Origin: Verrucomicrobiota bacterium
Lineage (GTDB): Bacteria; Verrucomicrobiota; Verrucomicrobiia; Opitutales; Oceanipulchritudinaceae
Assembly (NCBI GenBank): GCA_021208135.1
Contig: JAJOKB010000011.1
Span: forward strand, 1 to 39,795
Direction of reading: 5' to 3'
Length of the DNA: 39,795 nucleotides
In this document: piece by piece, positions 21,993-31,750 of the stretch
How positions within the stretch are numbered: the stretch's first letter is position 1
Layout: every line of letters begins with the position of its first letter
Notes under the pieces: generated by a model
What the model was told of the DNA's origin: nothing
The model's input: only the letters and a program-made list of their open reading frames with translations
Databases searched by the model: none
Position numbers and translations under genes: made by a program

Positions 21993-22023
21993 ACCATTCT
22001 CTATCCATTGACTTTACTGAACA

Positions 22024-23358
22024 ATGACCACAATTGCAGCTTCACCTGAACCCACTATAGAAACCAAGGCTCTGCCCAACGCCACAATAACCGTTGAGGG
22101 CAAGAGTTACGAATTTCCCGTAATAGTGGGTACCGAAGGTGAAAAAGCCATTGATACCCGCAACTTGCGCAGTACCACTGGCTATATTGCTTTTGATGAG
22201 GGCTTTGGCAATACCGGCTCCTGCCTTAGCGATATTACCTACATTGATGGCGAAAAGGGGATCCTCCGTCACCGCGGTGTTCCCATCGAGCAATTGGCCG
22301 AGCGTTCGACTTTTCTGTGTACTGCTTACCTGATTATCTACGGCAAGCTACCCAACAGACCCCAGCTTGAGGCTTTCAGGGACAAAATTCGCAACGCGAC
22401 AGCGCTGCATGAGGACTTCCGCCATCATTTTCAAGGGTTTCCGCCCAGTTCCCATCCGATGGCCATCCTCAGTTCGATGTCCAATGCTCTGGGCTGTTAT
22501 TATCCCGAGATGACCAGCAATGACCGCGAGCGCGACCTTGAATATTTCGATGACGCCGCTGCCTTGCTGATCTCCAAGGTGCGCAACATCGCTGCCATGT
22601 CGCACAGGATGCATGCAGGTTTGCCCTACAATTATCCGCGTAAGGACCTTCGTTACGTGGAAAACTTTTTGCACATGATGTTCAGTGAGCCGTATGATGA
22701 TTACGAGCCCACACCTGAAGTGACTCAGGCCTTGGACTTATTCCTGCTCTTGCATGCCGACCACGAACAAAATTGCTCAACATCCACTGTGCGTATGGTG
22801 GCTAGTGGCGGTGCCAATTTGTTTGCCTCGGTTTCCGCTGGCATCTGTGCTTTGTGGGGTCCCTTGCACGGGGGTGCCAATGCTGCGGTCATCCGAATGT
22901 TGCAGGATATTCATGACAGTGGTGACGACGGCAGCAAGTTTATCGAAGCTGCAAAATCCGGCAAGGCCCGCCTCATGGGCTTCGGTCACCGCGTGTACAA
23001 AAACTATGATCCACGCGCTAAAATCCTGGGTAAAGCCGCTGAGCGTTTATTGAACAGTTTGGGCAAGACTGACGCCCTGTTGGATATCGCGCGTCGCCTT
23101 GAATCCGCAGCATTGAGCGATGAATACTTCGTGGAACGCAAGCTGTATCCAAATGTTGATTTTTATAGCGGTATCATCCTTAAAGCGATTGGCATTCCGG
23201 TTTCCATGTTCACGGTGATGTTTGCCATTGGCCGCATGCCAGGCTGGATAGCCAATTGGCACGAGGTAGCTCTGAACAATAAACGCATTTATCGTCCGCG
23301 CCAAATTTTCACCGGTCCGGTCAAGACCGATTACGTTCCTATCGATCAGCGCTGCTAG
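22024..23358 (+). CDS. gltA: Citrate synthase
   Basis: Catalyses oxaloacetate plus acetyl-CoA to citrate, the first step of the TCA cycle. The protein has 444 residues and is intact. It has the hexameric-type (GltA) layout, with an N-terminal beta region ([28 protein letters not shown]) before the helical core. The catalytic triad is visible: His282 in GPLHGGAN, His322 in [14 protein letters not shown] and Asp379 in PNVDFYSG. The C-terminus [14 protein letters not shown] is standard. Two features precede it, a hairpin and a possible promoter. The next gene, a flavin disulfide oxidoreductase, begins 18 bases downstream, so the two are probably co-transcribed. Its GC and codon use match the neighbours. 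Identification is secure. Confidence 0.97.
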   Translation: MTTIAASPEPTIETKALPNATITVEGKSYEFPVIVGTEGEKAIDTRNLRSTTGYIAFDEGFGNTGSCLSDITYIDGEKGILRHRGVPIEQLAERSTFLCTAYLIIYGKLPNRPQLEAFRDKIRNATALHEDFRHHFQGFPPSSHPMAILSSMSNALGCYYPEMTSNDRERDLEYFDDAAALLISKVRNIAAMSHRMHAGLPYNYPRKDLRYVENFLHMMFSEPYDDYEPTPEVTQALDLFLLLHADHEQNCSTSTVRMVASGGANLFASVSAGICALWGPLHGGANAAVIRMLQDIHDSGDDGSKFIEAAKSGKARLMGFGHRVYKNYDPRAKILGKAAERLLNSLGKTDALLDIARRLESAALSDEYFVERKLYPNVDFYSGIILKAIGIPVSMFTVMFAIGRMPGWIANWHEVALNNKRIYRPRQIFTGPVKTDYVPIDQRC

Positions 23359-23376
23359 AAGGTTGCTGTCGAACTC

Positions 23377-24750
23377 ATGGAAAAATTTGATTTTATCGTT
23401 ATTGGCGGTGGAAGTGCGGGTTACGCCGCTGCCAGAACGGTACGTGAGGTGTTGACCGGGTAGCGATAGTGGACGCATCTGCCGAACTCGGTGGATTGTG
23501 TATTCTGCGTGGCTGTATGCCTTCAAAAAACGCTTATTTACTCTGCGGAAGTGCTACACCTTGCCCGCCATGGTCATTTGTTTGGTTTATCCGGTGGGGA
23601 GCGTTTATCAGTTGACTGGAAGGCGTTGCACCAGCGGAAGTGCGCTATGGTGGATGACTTCAAAAGTTATCGGCAGCAGCAGTTACAAAGCGATCGCTTC
23701 ACGTTATTGAGGGAGCACGCTACTTTTGTTGGCACTGATACCTTGGAACTGTCTCCCTCTGGACGCAGAATCCAGGCTGATCGCATATTGATTGCAACTG
23801 GATCAGTAGTCGCGGTGCCTGCGATTAAAGGGCTCGATCATCCAGAGATATGGACCAGTGATGATGTCCTTGATCTGGCCAGTGATCCTGAATCAGTGAT
23901 TGTTTTGGGTGGCGGAGTTGTGGCCTGCGAGTTAACTCAATTTCTTATTCGTAGCGGGGTTGAGGTTACGCAGATTCAGCGCAGTCCCCGAATTCTGAAG
24001 GACATGAGCGCATCCGCTTCGGAAGTTGTGGCGCAAGCTTTGCGTGCTGAAGGAGTGCAATTGATTACCGGAACCTCACTGAAAGAGGTCCAAAAAACTG
24101 CGGATGGATTTACTGTGGATTTTGAGCACGCAGGTGCGCGACGTCAGGTAAGGGCTAAACACGTGGTGAATGCGCTCGGCAGGGTGCCGAATACGGACGG
24201 ACTGAATCTGACAGCAATCGGAGTCAGCCTCAAGGCCAGCGGTCATGTGGCAGTGGATTCAATGCAGCAAACTTCAGTTCCTGGTATTTATGCTGCTGGA
24301 GACGTAGCCGGTCCTCATGAAATCGTTCACGTTGCCATTCTGCAAGGGGAGTGTCTGGGACGCCATGCAACCGGGAGGAGCGCGGAGCCGGTCGACTACA
24401 ATGGGCTGACTTCGGTTGTTTTTACCGATCCACAGGTGGCGATGGTTGGACGCAGTTGCGACCAGTTGGAGGCATCCGGGCGATCCATACGGGTGGCGGA
24501 CTACAAATTTGATGACCATGGCAAATCCATCTTAATGGAGGCCAGGCATGGTTATGTGAAGGTATGGGCTGATACCACCTCTGGCATCATTTTGGGTGCG
24601 GAATGTGTTGGTAAAGATGCCGGGGAACTCATTCACTCTATGGCAGTGGCAGTCAGTAGTGGATTGACTGTTCAGCAAATGCTGAAAGTGCAGTGGTACC
24701 ATCCGACTTTATCTGAGATTTGGACTTATCCATTGGAAGACCTGCTATAA
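23377..24750 (+). CDS. Pyridine-nucleotide-disulfide oxidoreductase, Lpd/mercuric-reductase-like (frameshifted here)
   Basis: An FAD- and NAD(P)-dependent class I disulfide oxidoreductase. The start ATG 23377 gives MEKFDFIVIGGGSAGYAAAR, the FAD-binding Rossmann motif. A frame break near 23460 (one G missing) is followed in another frame by VAIVDASAELGGLCILRGCM, then PSK: this is the redox-active disulfide, Cys-x5-Cys here by my reading. A second break near 23535 restores the first frame. Then follow RILIATGSVVAVPAIKGLD, the NAD(P) motif VIVLGGGVVACELTQFL, and the second FAD contact VPGIYAAGDVAGP. The C-terminal dimerisation domain has EIWTYP where Lpd has a catalytic His-x4-Glu; here His-Pro-Thr-Leu-Ser-Glu is seen (YHPTLSEIW). 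It could be dihydrolipoamide dehydrogenase or a paralogue. No E1/E2 genes are adjacent. Confidence 0.82.
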
Positions 24751-24760
24751 ACGCTGCACG

Positions 24761-24788
24761 ATTCTCTCCCCGTCATCGGGAAGAGAAT
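24761..24788 (+). terminator. Hairpin after the oxidoreductase gene
   Basis: Stem ATTCTCT...AGAGAAT (7 bp), one C/A mismatch, then CCCG/CGGG (4 bp) closing a TCAT loop, located 10 bases after the stop at 24750. This is a strong hairpin in the right place to end the gltA-oxidoreductase transcript. The following ATTTC is only weakly T-rich, so it is a likely but imperfect intrinsic terminator. Confidence 0.5.
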
Positions 24789-24855
24789 TCATTTCGAGGC
24801 CTAAAAGGACTTGCTCCCTTTGCTGAAATCCTGAAAAGTGCTCCTCTTTAATTTC

Positions 24856-24932
24856 GGGAGCATAGCTCAGTTGGATAGAGCAACCGCCTTCTAAGCGGTA
24901 GGTCGTGGGTTCGAATCCCGCTGCTCCTGCCA
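24856..24932 (+). tRNA. tRNA-Arg (anticodon TCT)
   Basis: A 77-base cloverleaf with an encoded CCA. The acceptor stem GGGAGCA pairs with TGCTCCT (first pair is G-U). The D arm contains AGCTCAGTTGGATAGAGC. The anticodon stem ACCGC/GCGGT closes the loop CTTCTAA, with anticodon TCT reading AGA (and AGG by wobble). The T arm is GTGGGTTCGAATCCCGC. All invariant positions (T8, GG in the D loop, TTCGA in the T loop) are present. It lies alone between two convergent protein genes. Confidence 0.97.
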
Positions 24933-24942
24933 CTGCCTTTAG

Positions 24943-25341
24943 TCACTGTGGCCCAGTGTGCAGTGGTTCCTTTAAATATGGCGGGAGTCGCCTCTTTTTT
25001 CTCGCTGTAACCACTCTCCTGACGAGCGTGATTAACCTGATTTTTTTCAAGTAAGCCTGGTAAACATCCTCTGGAGACATGCCAAGTACCTGAGCCAGCG
25101 AAACCAGAAAGTGGAACAAGTCGATCACTTCTACTTTTGCGTTCTGGTGATCGAATTTTTGATATTTTGCCCACCATTTCCATGGCACGGAATCAACGAG
25201 TTCAGCCAACTCTTGTTGCATAGCCCGGGTGTAGTTTAGCACCCATTTAGCCTGTTCCTCTTCTGTGAGATTGTCCAGACGCACGCCTATGCGCTGATTG
25301 AGGGCTGCCTGTAGTTCAAAGATTTGTTCCAGCTTGTCCAT
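24943..25341 (-). CDS. Dimeric dUTPase-like all-alpha NTP pyrophosphatase (frameshifted near the C-terminus)
   Basis: All-alpha nucleoside triphosphate pyrophosphatase of the dimeric dUTPase type (dUTPase_2-like), which hydrolyses dUTP to dUMP and keeps uracil out of DNA. Motifs: [16 protein letters not shown], then [20 protein letters not shown] (metal-binding E-x-x-E) and [16 protein letters not shown] (E-x-x-x-D), then [14 protein letters not shown]. After ~25040 the expected C-terminus ([13 protein letters not shown], matching the family RQ-GY tail) lies in another frame, so one base is wrong in an A-rich run. The exact end is therefore uncertain. I start at ATG 25341 (MDKLEQIF) rather than TTG 25347. 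It follows ispG by 31 bases and converges on tRNA-Arg with 10 bases between. Confidence 0.82.
   Translation of the reverse strand: MDKLEQIFELQAALNQRIGVRLDNLTEEEQAKWVLNYTRAMQQELAELVDSVPWKWWAKYQKFDHQNAKVEVIDLFHFLVSLAQVLGMSPEDVYQAYLKKIRLITLVRRVVTARKKRRLPPYLKEPLHTGPQ
24980..25000 (+). terminator. Possible intrinsic terminator downstream of tRNA-Arg
   Basis: GGCG, a five-base loop, CGCC, then TCTTTTTT on the plus strand, starting 48 bases after the tRNA. The stem is short (4 bp). The site lies inside the convergent dUTPase gene's 3' end, so it may be just coding sequence. Confidence 0.25.
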
Positions 25342-25372
25342 TTCCAAGATAGTGTAGCTGGTTGCGCCGGAA

Positions 25373-27385
25373 TCAAGAAGCGTCTTGCCACTTGCCGTGT
25401 TTTTTTAATGAGCGCTATGAGTGCATCGACCGCCTGGTCAGAGGGGATATGGTATTGCACGCATTCCTTACCCACGTAAAGGTTCACTTTTCCCGGAGCA
25501 CCACCGACATAACCGAAGTCGGCGTCGGCCATTTCACCGGGTCCATTGACTATGCAACCCATAACCGCAATGGTCACCCCCTTGAGAGGTCCGGTTGCGC
25601 TCGGATCCTTTGGGTCGTTGTCTGCAGATCAAACAGAGTGCGTCCGCAGCTGGGGCAGGCAACAAATTCAGTTTTTGTGCTGCGGCAGCGGGCACCTTGC
25701 AAAATGTTGTAGGCCAGGGTGGTGCTTTGTTTCAGGTTAACAACCGATTCGATACTCACATAATCACCGATCCCGTCGCACAGCAAAACTCCGGTTTGCA
25801 TACTTGCTTCCAGTAACCTGTCTCCAAAGCCTTTTTGATCAGGTTCTACCAAACCGTTTTCGGTACACCGAATCCAGATCGGAGCCTTGCATTGCAGCGC
25901 ATTCAGCGTTTCCGCTGATTTGCGGTATCTACCCACTGCGTGTTCGCCATGGTTGATTTTTCCGGTGATCGAATCGGTGAAGATGAGTTGATTTGCAGTG
26001 AGAGGTTGCCAATGCTTTTCCAGCTCCGGCAAACATTCGGCTGGAGCGTCGATGGCCAAAATGTGTTCCTTGCCATCGATAAACGTTACCCAATTGCGGA
26101 GCATGCTGATGGTGTCTGCTGCCACTGAAGGAAGGTTGAGTAGCATCACAGCAGGCTGTTTGAATTGTATCTGTGAAGGGCTGAGTTGGTTTGCTGGCCA
26201 AATGCAAAAGGAGAACAGTTGGTGCAAAGCATCGGCGTGTTGGAGCCACTCCTGTGTCGAATCCTCCGGTATGAGCAGTCCCTCGACCCGGGCGTCTTTG
26301 AGTTCCCGCTGCAGGGCAGGGGCTTCGGTAATAAAGGCGTTGGGTGCAGTGTCGGAGGTAACAGCCAGAATGACCCGTTGTGGTTCCAGGGAGCCCACCG
26401 CAACCGACTTATCTCCGGGGCGTTGATGTACAATGGTACGCCGATTATATCTATATGGGTCAATAGGGTCAGGCTCGGATCTAATTGCCGCTGACTGCCA
26501 CAGGCGCATGGCCTTGTCGGCGAGTTGTCTGGCAACCGGAATCTCGAATACCGGATCTTCCGTCAAAGAAACTCTGATGGTATCCCCCAATCCATCCAGC
26601 AGTAACCCGCCTATTCCAATGGCGCTCTTGATGCGCGCATCATCTCCGTCGCCAGCCTCAGTCACTCCAAGGTGCAGAGGATAATGCATATCCTCCTGCT
26701 CCATACGGGCCACCATGAGGCGGTAGGCTTGCAACATGATTTTCGGGTTACTGGCTTTCATCGATAGCACGATGTCGTAGTAACCGTGGGATGCGGCGAT
26801 CCGCAAAAATTCCAGCGCACTTTCCACCATGCCCAAGGGAGTGTCGCCGTAACGATTCATAATACGATCCGACAGGCTGCCGTGGTTGGTTCCAATCCGC
26901 ATCGCCTTGCCCAACTCCTTACAGCGCAGCACAATTGGCGAAAAGGCTTCGTGCAAACGCTCCAATTCAACTTGGTACTCCTGCTCACTGTACTCGCGCA
27001 CAGCAAATTTCTTTTTGTCCGCGTAATTGCCAGGATTGATGCGTACTTTTTCCACGTGGTTGACCGCTTCCATGGCTGCCGATGGCAAAAAATGGATGTC
27101 GGCAACCAAGGGTACCTTGATTTTATCTTGCGATAGTTGCTTGCGGATGTCGCGCAAAGCTTTTGCCGCAGCGACATTTTGTGCGGTGATGCGTACAATC
27201 TCACAACCGGCCTCCGCCAGTTGCCGGCATTGCAAGACTGTGGCCGCCACATCGAGGGTAGGCGTGGTGGTCATTGACTGGATGCGGATGGGATGGGTCC
27301 CTCCGATGCCAACTTCCCCCACCATGACTACACGCGAGGCACGCCTAATGGTACTGAATCGACTTTGACAGTAACCTGAATTCAT
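25373..27385 (-). CDS. ispG: 4-hydroxy-3-methylbut-2-enyl diphosphate synthase, long form (frameshifted here)
   Basis: IspG (GcpE) is a [4Fe-4S] reductase converting MEcPP to HMBPP in the MEP isoprenoid pathway. ATG 27385 gives [20 protein letters not shown]; the N-terminal TIM barrel has [20 protein letters not shown] and [15 protein letters not shown] large insert (roughly residues 290-520) before the Fe-S domain marks the three-domain form known from plants, Chlamydiae and Bacteroidetes. The Fe-S domain has [19 protein letters not shown] and, after a frame break near 25590, [20 protein letters not shown] second break in the T7 run at ~25400 hides the true C-terminus, [10 protein letters not shown], ending at 25373. 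Corrected length is ~670 residues. dUTPase follows 31 bases downstream. The upstream DEAD-box gene ends 46 bases before the ATG. Confidence 0.92.
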
Positions 27386-27431
27386 ACCTTGAAGAGAGTA
27401 CGAATCTTGCAAAGTAGCAAGTACGGTGTCC

Positions 27432-29088
27432 TTACTTCCTGCCGCGACTGAATTTCTTGGGTTTACCTCCGGCAAAACCGCCACCTTTTCTGCCTCGTCC
27501 TTCTTGCGCAGGCGCTTCCTCGCGGTCCCGACGCACGGAGGGTTTTCTTTGCCTGATGCGTGTGCGTTTCAGTGTGGCAATCACTTGATCCAGAACCCCT
27601 TCCTCGATTTCCACCAGAGAGTGGTTTGCGTACAAGGTAATTTTACCAATTTGTTCAGCTTGAACACCGCATTCGTTCAGGATGGCTCCTTTTAGATCAG
27701 CAGGTCGCAGGTTGTCGTTTTTGCCGATGTTGATAAATAGACGTGGCCAGCCCATGGAGCTGGAGCTGTCGGGCTCGACTGAGGCCACATCGGACGGCTT
27801 GGTTTCGCCGCGTACAATATGGATCAGGGCTGCAACCATTTCGGTGGCCGGGAATCCTTGCTCCAACAATCGGTCTATCCATTCGTCACACGCTGGATAG
27901 TCACCCTTTTGCAAAGTTTCCCGCAGCTTTCCAAACACAGCATCCATCCGGCGGGCTTCCACCTCTTCCAATGTCGGTGGTGCCATACGCTTGATAGCCG
28001 CTTTGGTGTAGCGCATAATATGCTGCAAACGATAGACTTCCCGTCCGCTGACAATCGATATCGCGCAGCCGCTTTTTCGGCGCGTCCGTGCGACCGATTC
28101 GGTGCACATAGTCTTCCTCATCGTGAGGCAAATCATAATTGAATACTACTTCAACATTGTCGATGTCCAAACCGCGTGCCGCAACATCGGTGGCAACCAG
28201 CAATTCCAACTGACCATCGCGGAATTTTTGCATGACTCTTTGCCGCATGCCCTGGGCCATATCGCCATGTAATCTGTCAACCGAATAGCCTCGGGCCTGC
28301 AAATGTTCGACCAGCTCGTCTACTCCTTTTTTGGTATTACAGAAAATGATACCAAGGCGCACGTTGTTGTGGTCAATCAGACGGTGCAAAACCTCCAGTT
28401 TGGCATGGGATTTTACTTCGTAATACCGTTGCTCAATGGAGGGTACGGTCAATTCCTTGTGCGAAATTTCGATGCGTGCAGCATCTTTGGCATTGCGGTT
28501 GATTAAGTCGCGTATGCCCCCTGGCATTGTGGCCGAGAAAAACAGCTTTTGACTGCCGGCTGGAACCCCCTCCAGTACCTGGTCAATTTCCTCTTTGAAG
28601 CCCATGTCGAGCATTCGGTCGGCTTCGTCCAGAATCAGGCAATGCACCTTATCCAGGACCAGAGTTCCTTTGCCGAGGTGGTCAAGCAACCGTCCAGGAG
28701 TGGCGATAACAATCTGTGCGCCCTGCCGCAAGGCACGGATTTGGTGCGTGTAATCCTGACCGCCATATATCGCTACATGGCGCAAATCCGGTATGTGCCT
28801 GGTGATTTTGGCGAATTCCTCCGCAACCTGTACGGTCAGCTCTCGCGTCGGGCACAACACAATCACTTGCACTTCCTTACGTGCAGGTTCACAACGCGCA
28901 ACTGCCGGGGATGGCGTAGGCGGCAGTTTTGCCCGATCCGGTTTGCGATAGGCCGATCACATGGCGACCTTCTAAAATAACAGGTATCGCAGCGGTTTGG
29001 ATAGCGATGCCTGCTCGAACCCCATGTCTGCGATTGCTTTCAGCACCGGTTCCGCCAGGCCAAATTCAGTGAATAACTTCTTTTCCAT
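27432..29088 (-). CDS. DEAD-box ATP-dependent RNA helicase with DbpA-type RNA-binding C-terminus (frameshifted here)
   Basis: An ATP-dependent RNA helicase, likely acting in ribosome assembly or RNA turnover. ATG 29088 gives [20 protein letters not shown]. After a break near 29005, [12 protein letters not shown] and the Walker A QTGSGKT appear in another frame. After one near 28900, [32 protein letters not shown] and SATMPGG follow, then domain 2 ([40 protein letters not shown]). A break near 28080 leads to [15 protein letters not shown]. The C-terminus has a DbpA/CsdA-like RNA-binding domain ([35 protein letters not shown]) and a basic Arg/Gly/Lys-rich tail ending KKFSRGRK. Length is ~550 residues. 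It resembles DeaD/CsdA or DbpA; I do not choose a symbol. It is divergent from lemA. Confidence 0.9.
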
Positions 29089-29206
29089 AATCTTCTGCAC
29101 GGCCAAAACGGACGTAACCCATCACCAACGCAGTTTTTTTTACCTTTGGCAAGCCTGGATACTTTTTGTTTGCAGGGCGGTAGGCGTGTGGTAAAAATTG
29201 ATTTCT

Positions 29207-29807
29207 ATGGGTACACTAATAACGCTTGGAATTCTCGCTGCTATCGCGCTGATCATTGTATTTTGGGTGATCGGAGTCTACAACCGCCTGGTTGATCTGC
29301 GCAACCGGTTCAAAAATGCCTTCAGCCAGATTGATGTTCAGCTGAAGCGCAGGTACGATCTGATTCCCAACCTTGTGGAAACGGCCAAAGCGTATCTCAA
29401 GCATGAACGCGAGACCCTGGAGGCTGTCATTGCCGCACGCAACAGTGCGCAAAACTGCCGGACAACGCGCGGCTGCCAATCCGGATGACGCCTCTGCGAT
29501 CAAAGGATTGATGGGCGCGGAAACAGCATTGACCGGTGCAATGGGCCGCTTTTTTGCCTTGGCCGAAGCTTATCCTGACCTCAAGGCCAATCAAAATATG
29601 ATGCAATTGACCGAGGAACTGAGTTCCACCGAAAACAAAATCGCCTTTGCCCGCCAGGCATTCAATGATGCCGTTATGCGCTACAACACCAGCCGCGAGC
29701 AATTTCCCGCTGTTGTCATAGCCGGAACCTTTGGTTTCCAATCAGCGCAGTTGTTTGAAATCACCAATGTCCAGGAACGCGAAGCGGTCAAAGTGAGTTT
29801 TAACTGA
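29207..29807 (+). CDS. lemA: LemA family protein (one frameshift here)
   Basis: LemA proteins are membrane-anchored helical-bundle proteins of unclear biochemical role. They are often encoded next to an M48 (HtpX-like) protease, as here. One N-terminal transmembrane helix ([20 protein letters not shown]) is followed by the signature [20 protein letters not shown] and [21 protein letters not shown] frame break near 29450 separates [10 protein letters not shown] from the second half: [60 protein letters not shown] and [19 protein letters not shown]. About 200 residues, which is usual. ATG 29207 was chosen; an upstream TTG at 29198 is in frame. The M48 gene begins 5 bases after the stop. Confidence 0.92.
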
Positions 29808-29812
29808 TTTCC

Positions 29813-31691
29813 ATGGACTTTTTTAGCGCCCAGGATGATGCGCTGCGGCGCAGCAAGCGGCTGGTATATTTATTTGCTTTGGCCATTTTTGCCATCGTCT
29901 TATCTCTTTATGCCGTCGTTTGGCTTTTGCTTAATTTTGAAGCCCAGCCACCCGCAGCCATTTTTGATCCGGCACTGTTTGCCATGGTAGCGGTGCCGGT
30001 GACTCTGGTCATTTTAATCGCATCGGCGACAAAAATTTCCCAGTACAGCAGGGCGGAGGGGTTGTAGCCAAGGCTCTTGGCGGGCGTCTGGTTGATCTGG
30101 ACACCAAAGATGCGGACGAGCGGCGATTGCTCAATATAGTTGAAGAGATGGCTATTGCCTCTGGAGTGCCGGTGCCTGAGGTATACGTACTGGAGAATGA
30201 GTCATCTATCAACGCATTTGCCGCGGGCTACAGTCAACATGATGCCGCTGTGGCAGTTACCAAAAGGCGCGTTGCAATCCTTTACCCGCGATGAAATGCA
30301 GGGGGTGATGGCACACGAATTCAGCCATATCCTGAACGGAGACATGCGTCTGAATATTCGTACTGCTGGCGTAATCTTTGGAGTCTTCATGTTGTCGGTT
30401 ATTGGTCAGGGTATGTTACGAGCCGCAACCAGGGGCGCATTTATCGGAGGTGCCCGAGGACGGCGCGGCGGCAAGAATAATGGTGGCGCGCTCTGATCGC
30501 CATCATGGTTCTGGGCTTGGCAATCTATATCCTTGGGTCTATTGGGATGTTGTTTGGGCGCATCATTCAAGCTGCAGTGTCGCGGCAAAGGGAATTTCTG
30601 GCGGACGCCTCTGCCGTCCAATTTACTCGTAATCCGGACGGTGTGGCCAACGCGCTAAAAACGCTTGGCTCACCACAGTGGCCGCGGAAAGGTCAATAAT
30701 GCATCGGCTCAGGGGTTGCGCATTTTTTTCTTTGCCAGTGCTCTCTCATCAGGCCGTGGCAATGTATTTGCCACTCACCCACCTTTGGATGTGCGCATTC
30801 GGGCGATTGATCCCTCATGGGACGGCGGACCTCCGCCTGATTCAGTGAGTTCACGCTTATCCAGGCAATCAAGCGCCTCCGCCAAAAACGCAGACTGCTC
30901 AAACCTCGGCAAGTCCCTTTGGAGGATTAACTCAGGCGCAAATGCTGCTGGCGGCATTGCCTGCTGTGGTGCGCGCCGCGGGGCGTTCTGAGGCTCGCGC
31001 CTATGCCATTTGTTGTGCCCTGTTCCTGAGCGATCAGAAATCCGTACGTGATTCCCAGGTTCAACAAATTTCCAGCCAGTTGAAAGCAGATCAACAACAG
31101 GCTTTGATGGACGTACAGGGATTTGTGCTGGAGTTGACACCTGAGCAAAGGATACCTGCTCTTGAGTTGGCTATGTCTGGCTTGCACCGGTTGCCATCCT
31201 CGGCGCTCGATGAGCTCATCAGCTTGTGCCGAAGGCTGATAGATGCTGACGGCAAGATTTCGCCGCTGGAATGGTCGCTTTTACAGATGCTTCGCAGGCA
31301 TTTTAAACTACGCAATCCAAGCGCTGAAGCACCTCATGCAGAACTTGGCAGTGCTGATAAGAAGGCGGCAGAACATTTGATCAACGCACTTTACCTACTG
31401 GACACACCCGTGGACTCCGCAAAGCAGGAAGAGGTGCGTGCAGCAATCATTGCAGCGCTACAACTGTCCGACACTTATTCTTTGCCTGTGACCAAGGGGC
31501 CGGTCATTGAACCCAGCCTGGAAAAGGATTTGGATACCTTAGCGCAGTCACCAGCCTGTTACCGTAAATCTTTTCTGGAGGTTGCCCGGCAGATTGTGAG
31601 TGCCAATAATGCTGTTACTGCGGAAGAGGGTGTTTTGCTTAGGGCATTTGCATTTGCTCTCGATTGTCCAGTCGAGGTTTTGGGTTCCTGA
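29813..31691 (+). CDS. M48 family (HtpX-like) membrane metalloprotease with long C-terminal domain (several frameshifts)
   Basis: A zinc metalloprotease of membrane-protein quality control. Two N-terminal transmembrane helices ([39 protein letters not shown]) are followed, after a break near 30050, by [20 protein letters not shown]. After one near 30255 comes the catalytic zinc site [17 protein letters not shown] (HExxH) and another hydrophobic span ([15 protein letters not shown]). Breaks near 30490 and 30665 lie before and after [20 protein letters not shown] (third ligand Glu). [16 protein letters not shown] closes the peptidase domain. After ~30940, about 240 more residues ([20 protein letters not shown] to CPVEVLGS) form a helical domain with TerB-like repeats ([19 protein letters not shown]). 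This long form is known beside lemA in other bacteria. At least five indels occur. Confidence 0.85.
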
Positions 31692-31750
31692 GCACCGAAT
31701 CGGACAAGATTCTTATTGCGATTTTTCGGTGGCGGGGACATGCCAATTTC

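Noticed and set aside
23440..23560. Programmed frameshifting or loss of the disulfide motif in the oxidoreductase
   Set aside because: Two compensating single-base indels bracket an intact CILRGCMPSK motif in another frame, and similar indels occur throughout the window; sequencing error is the simpler reading.
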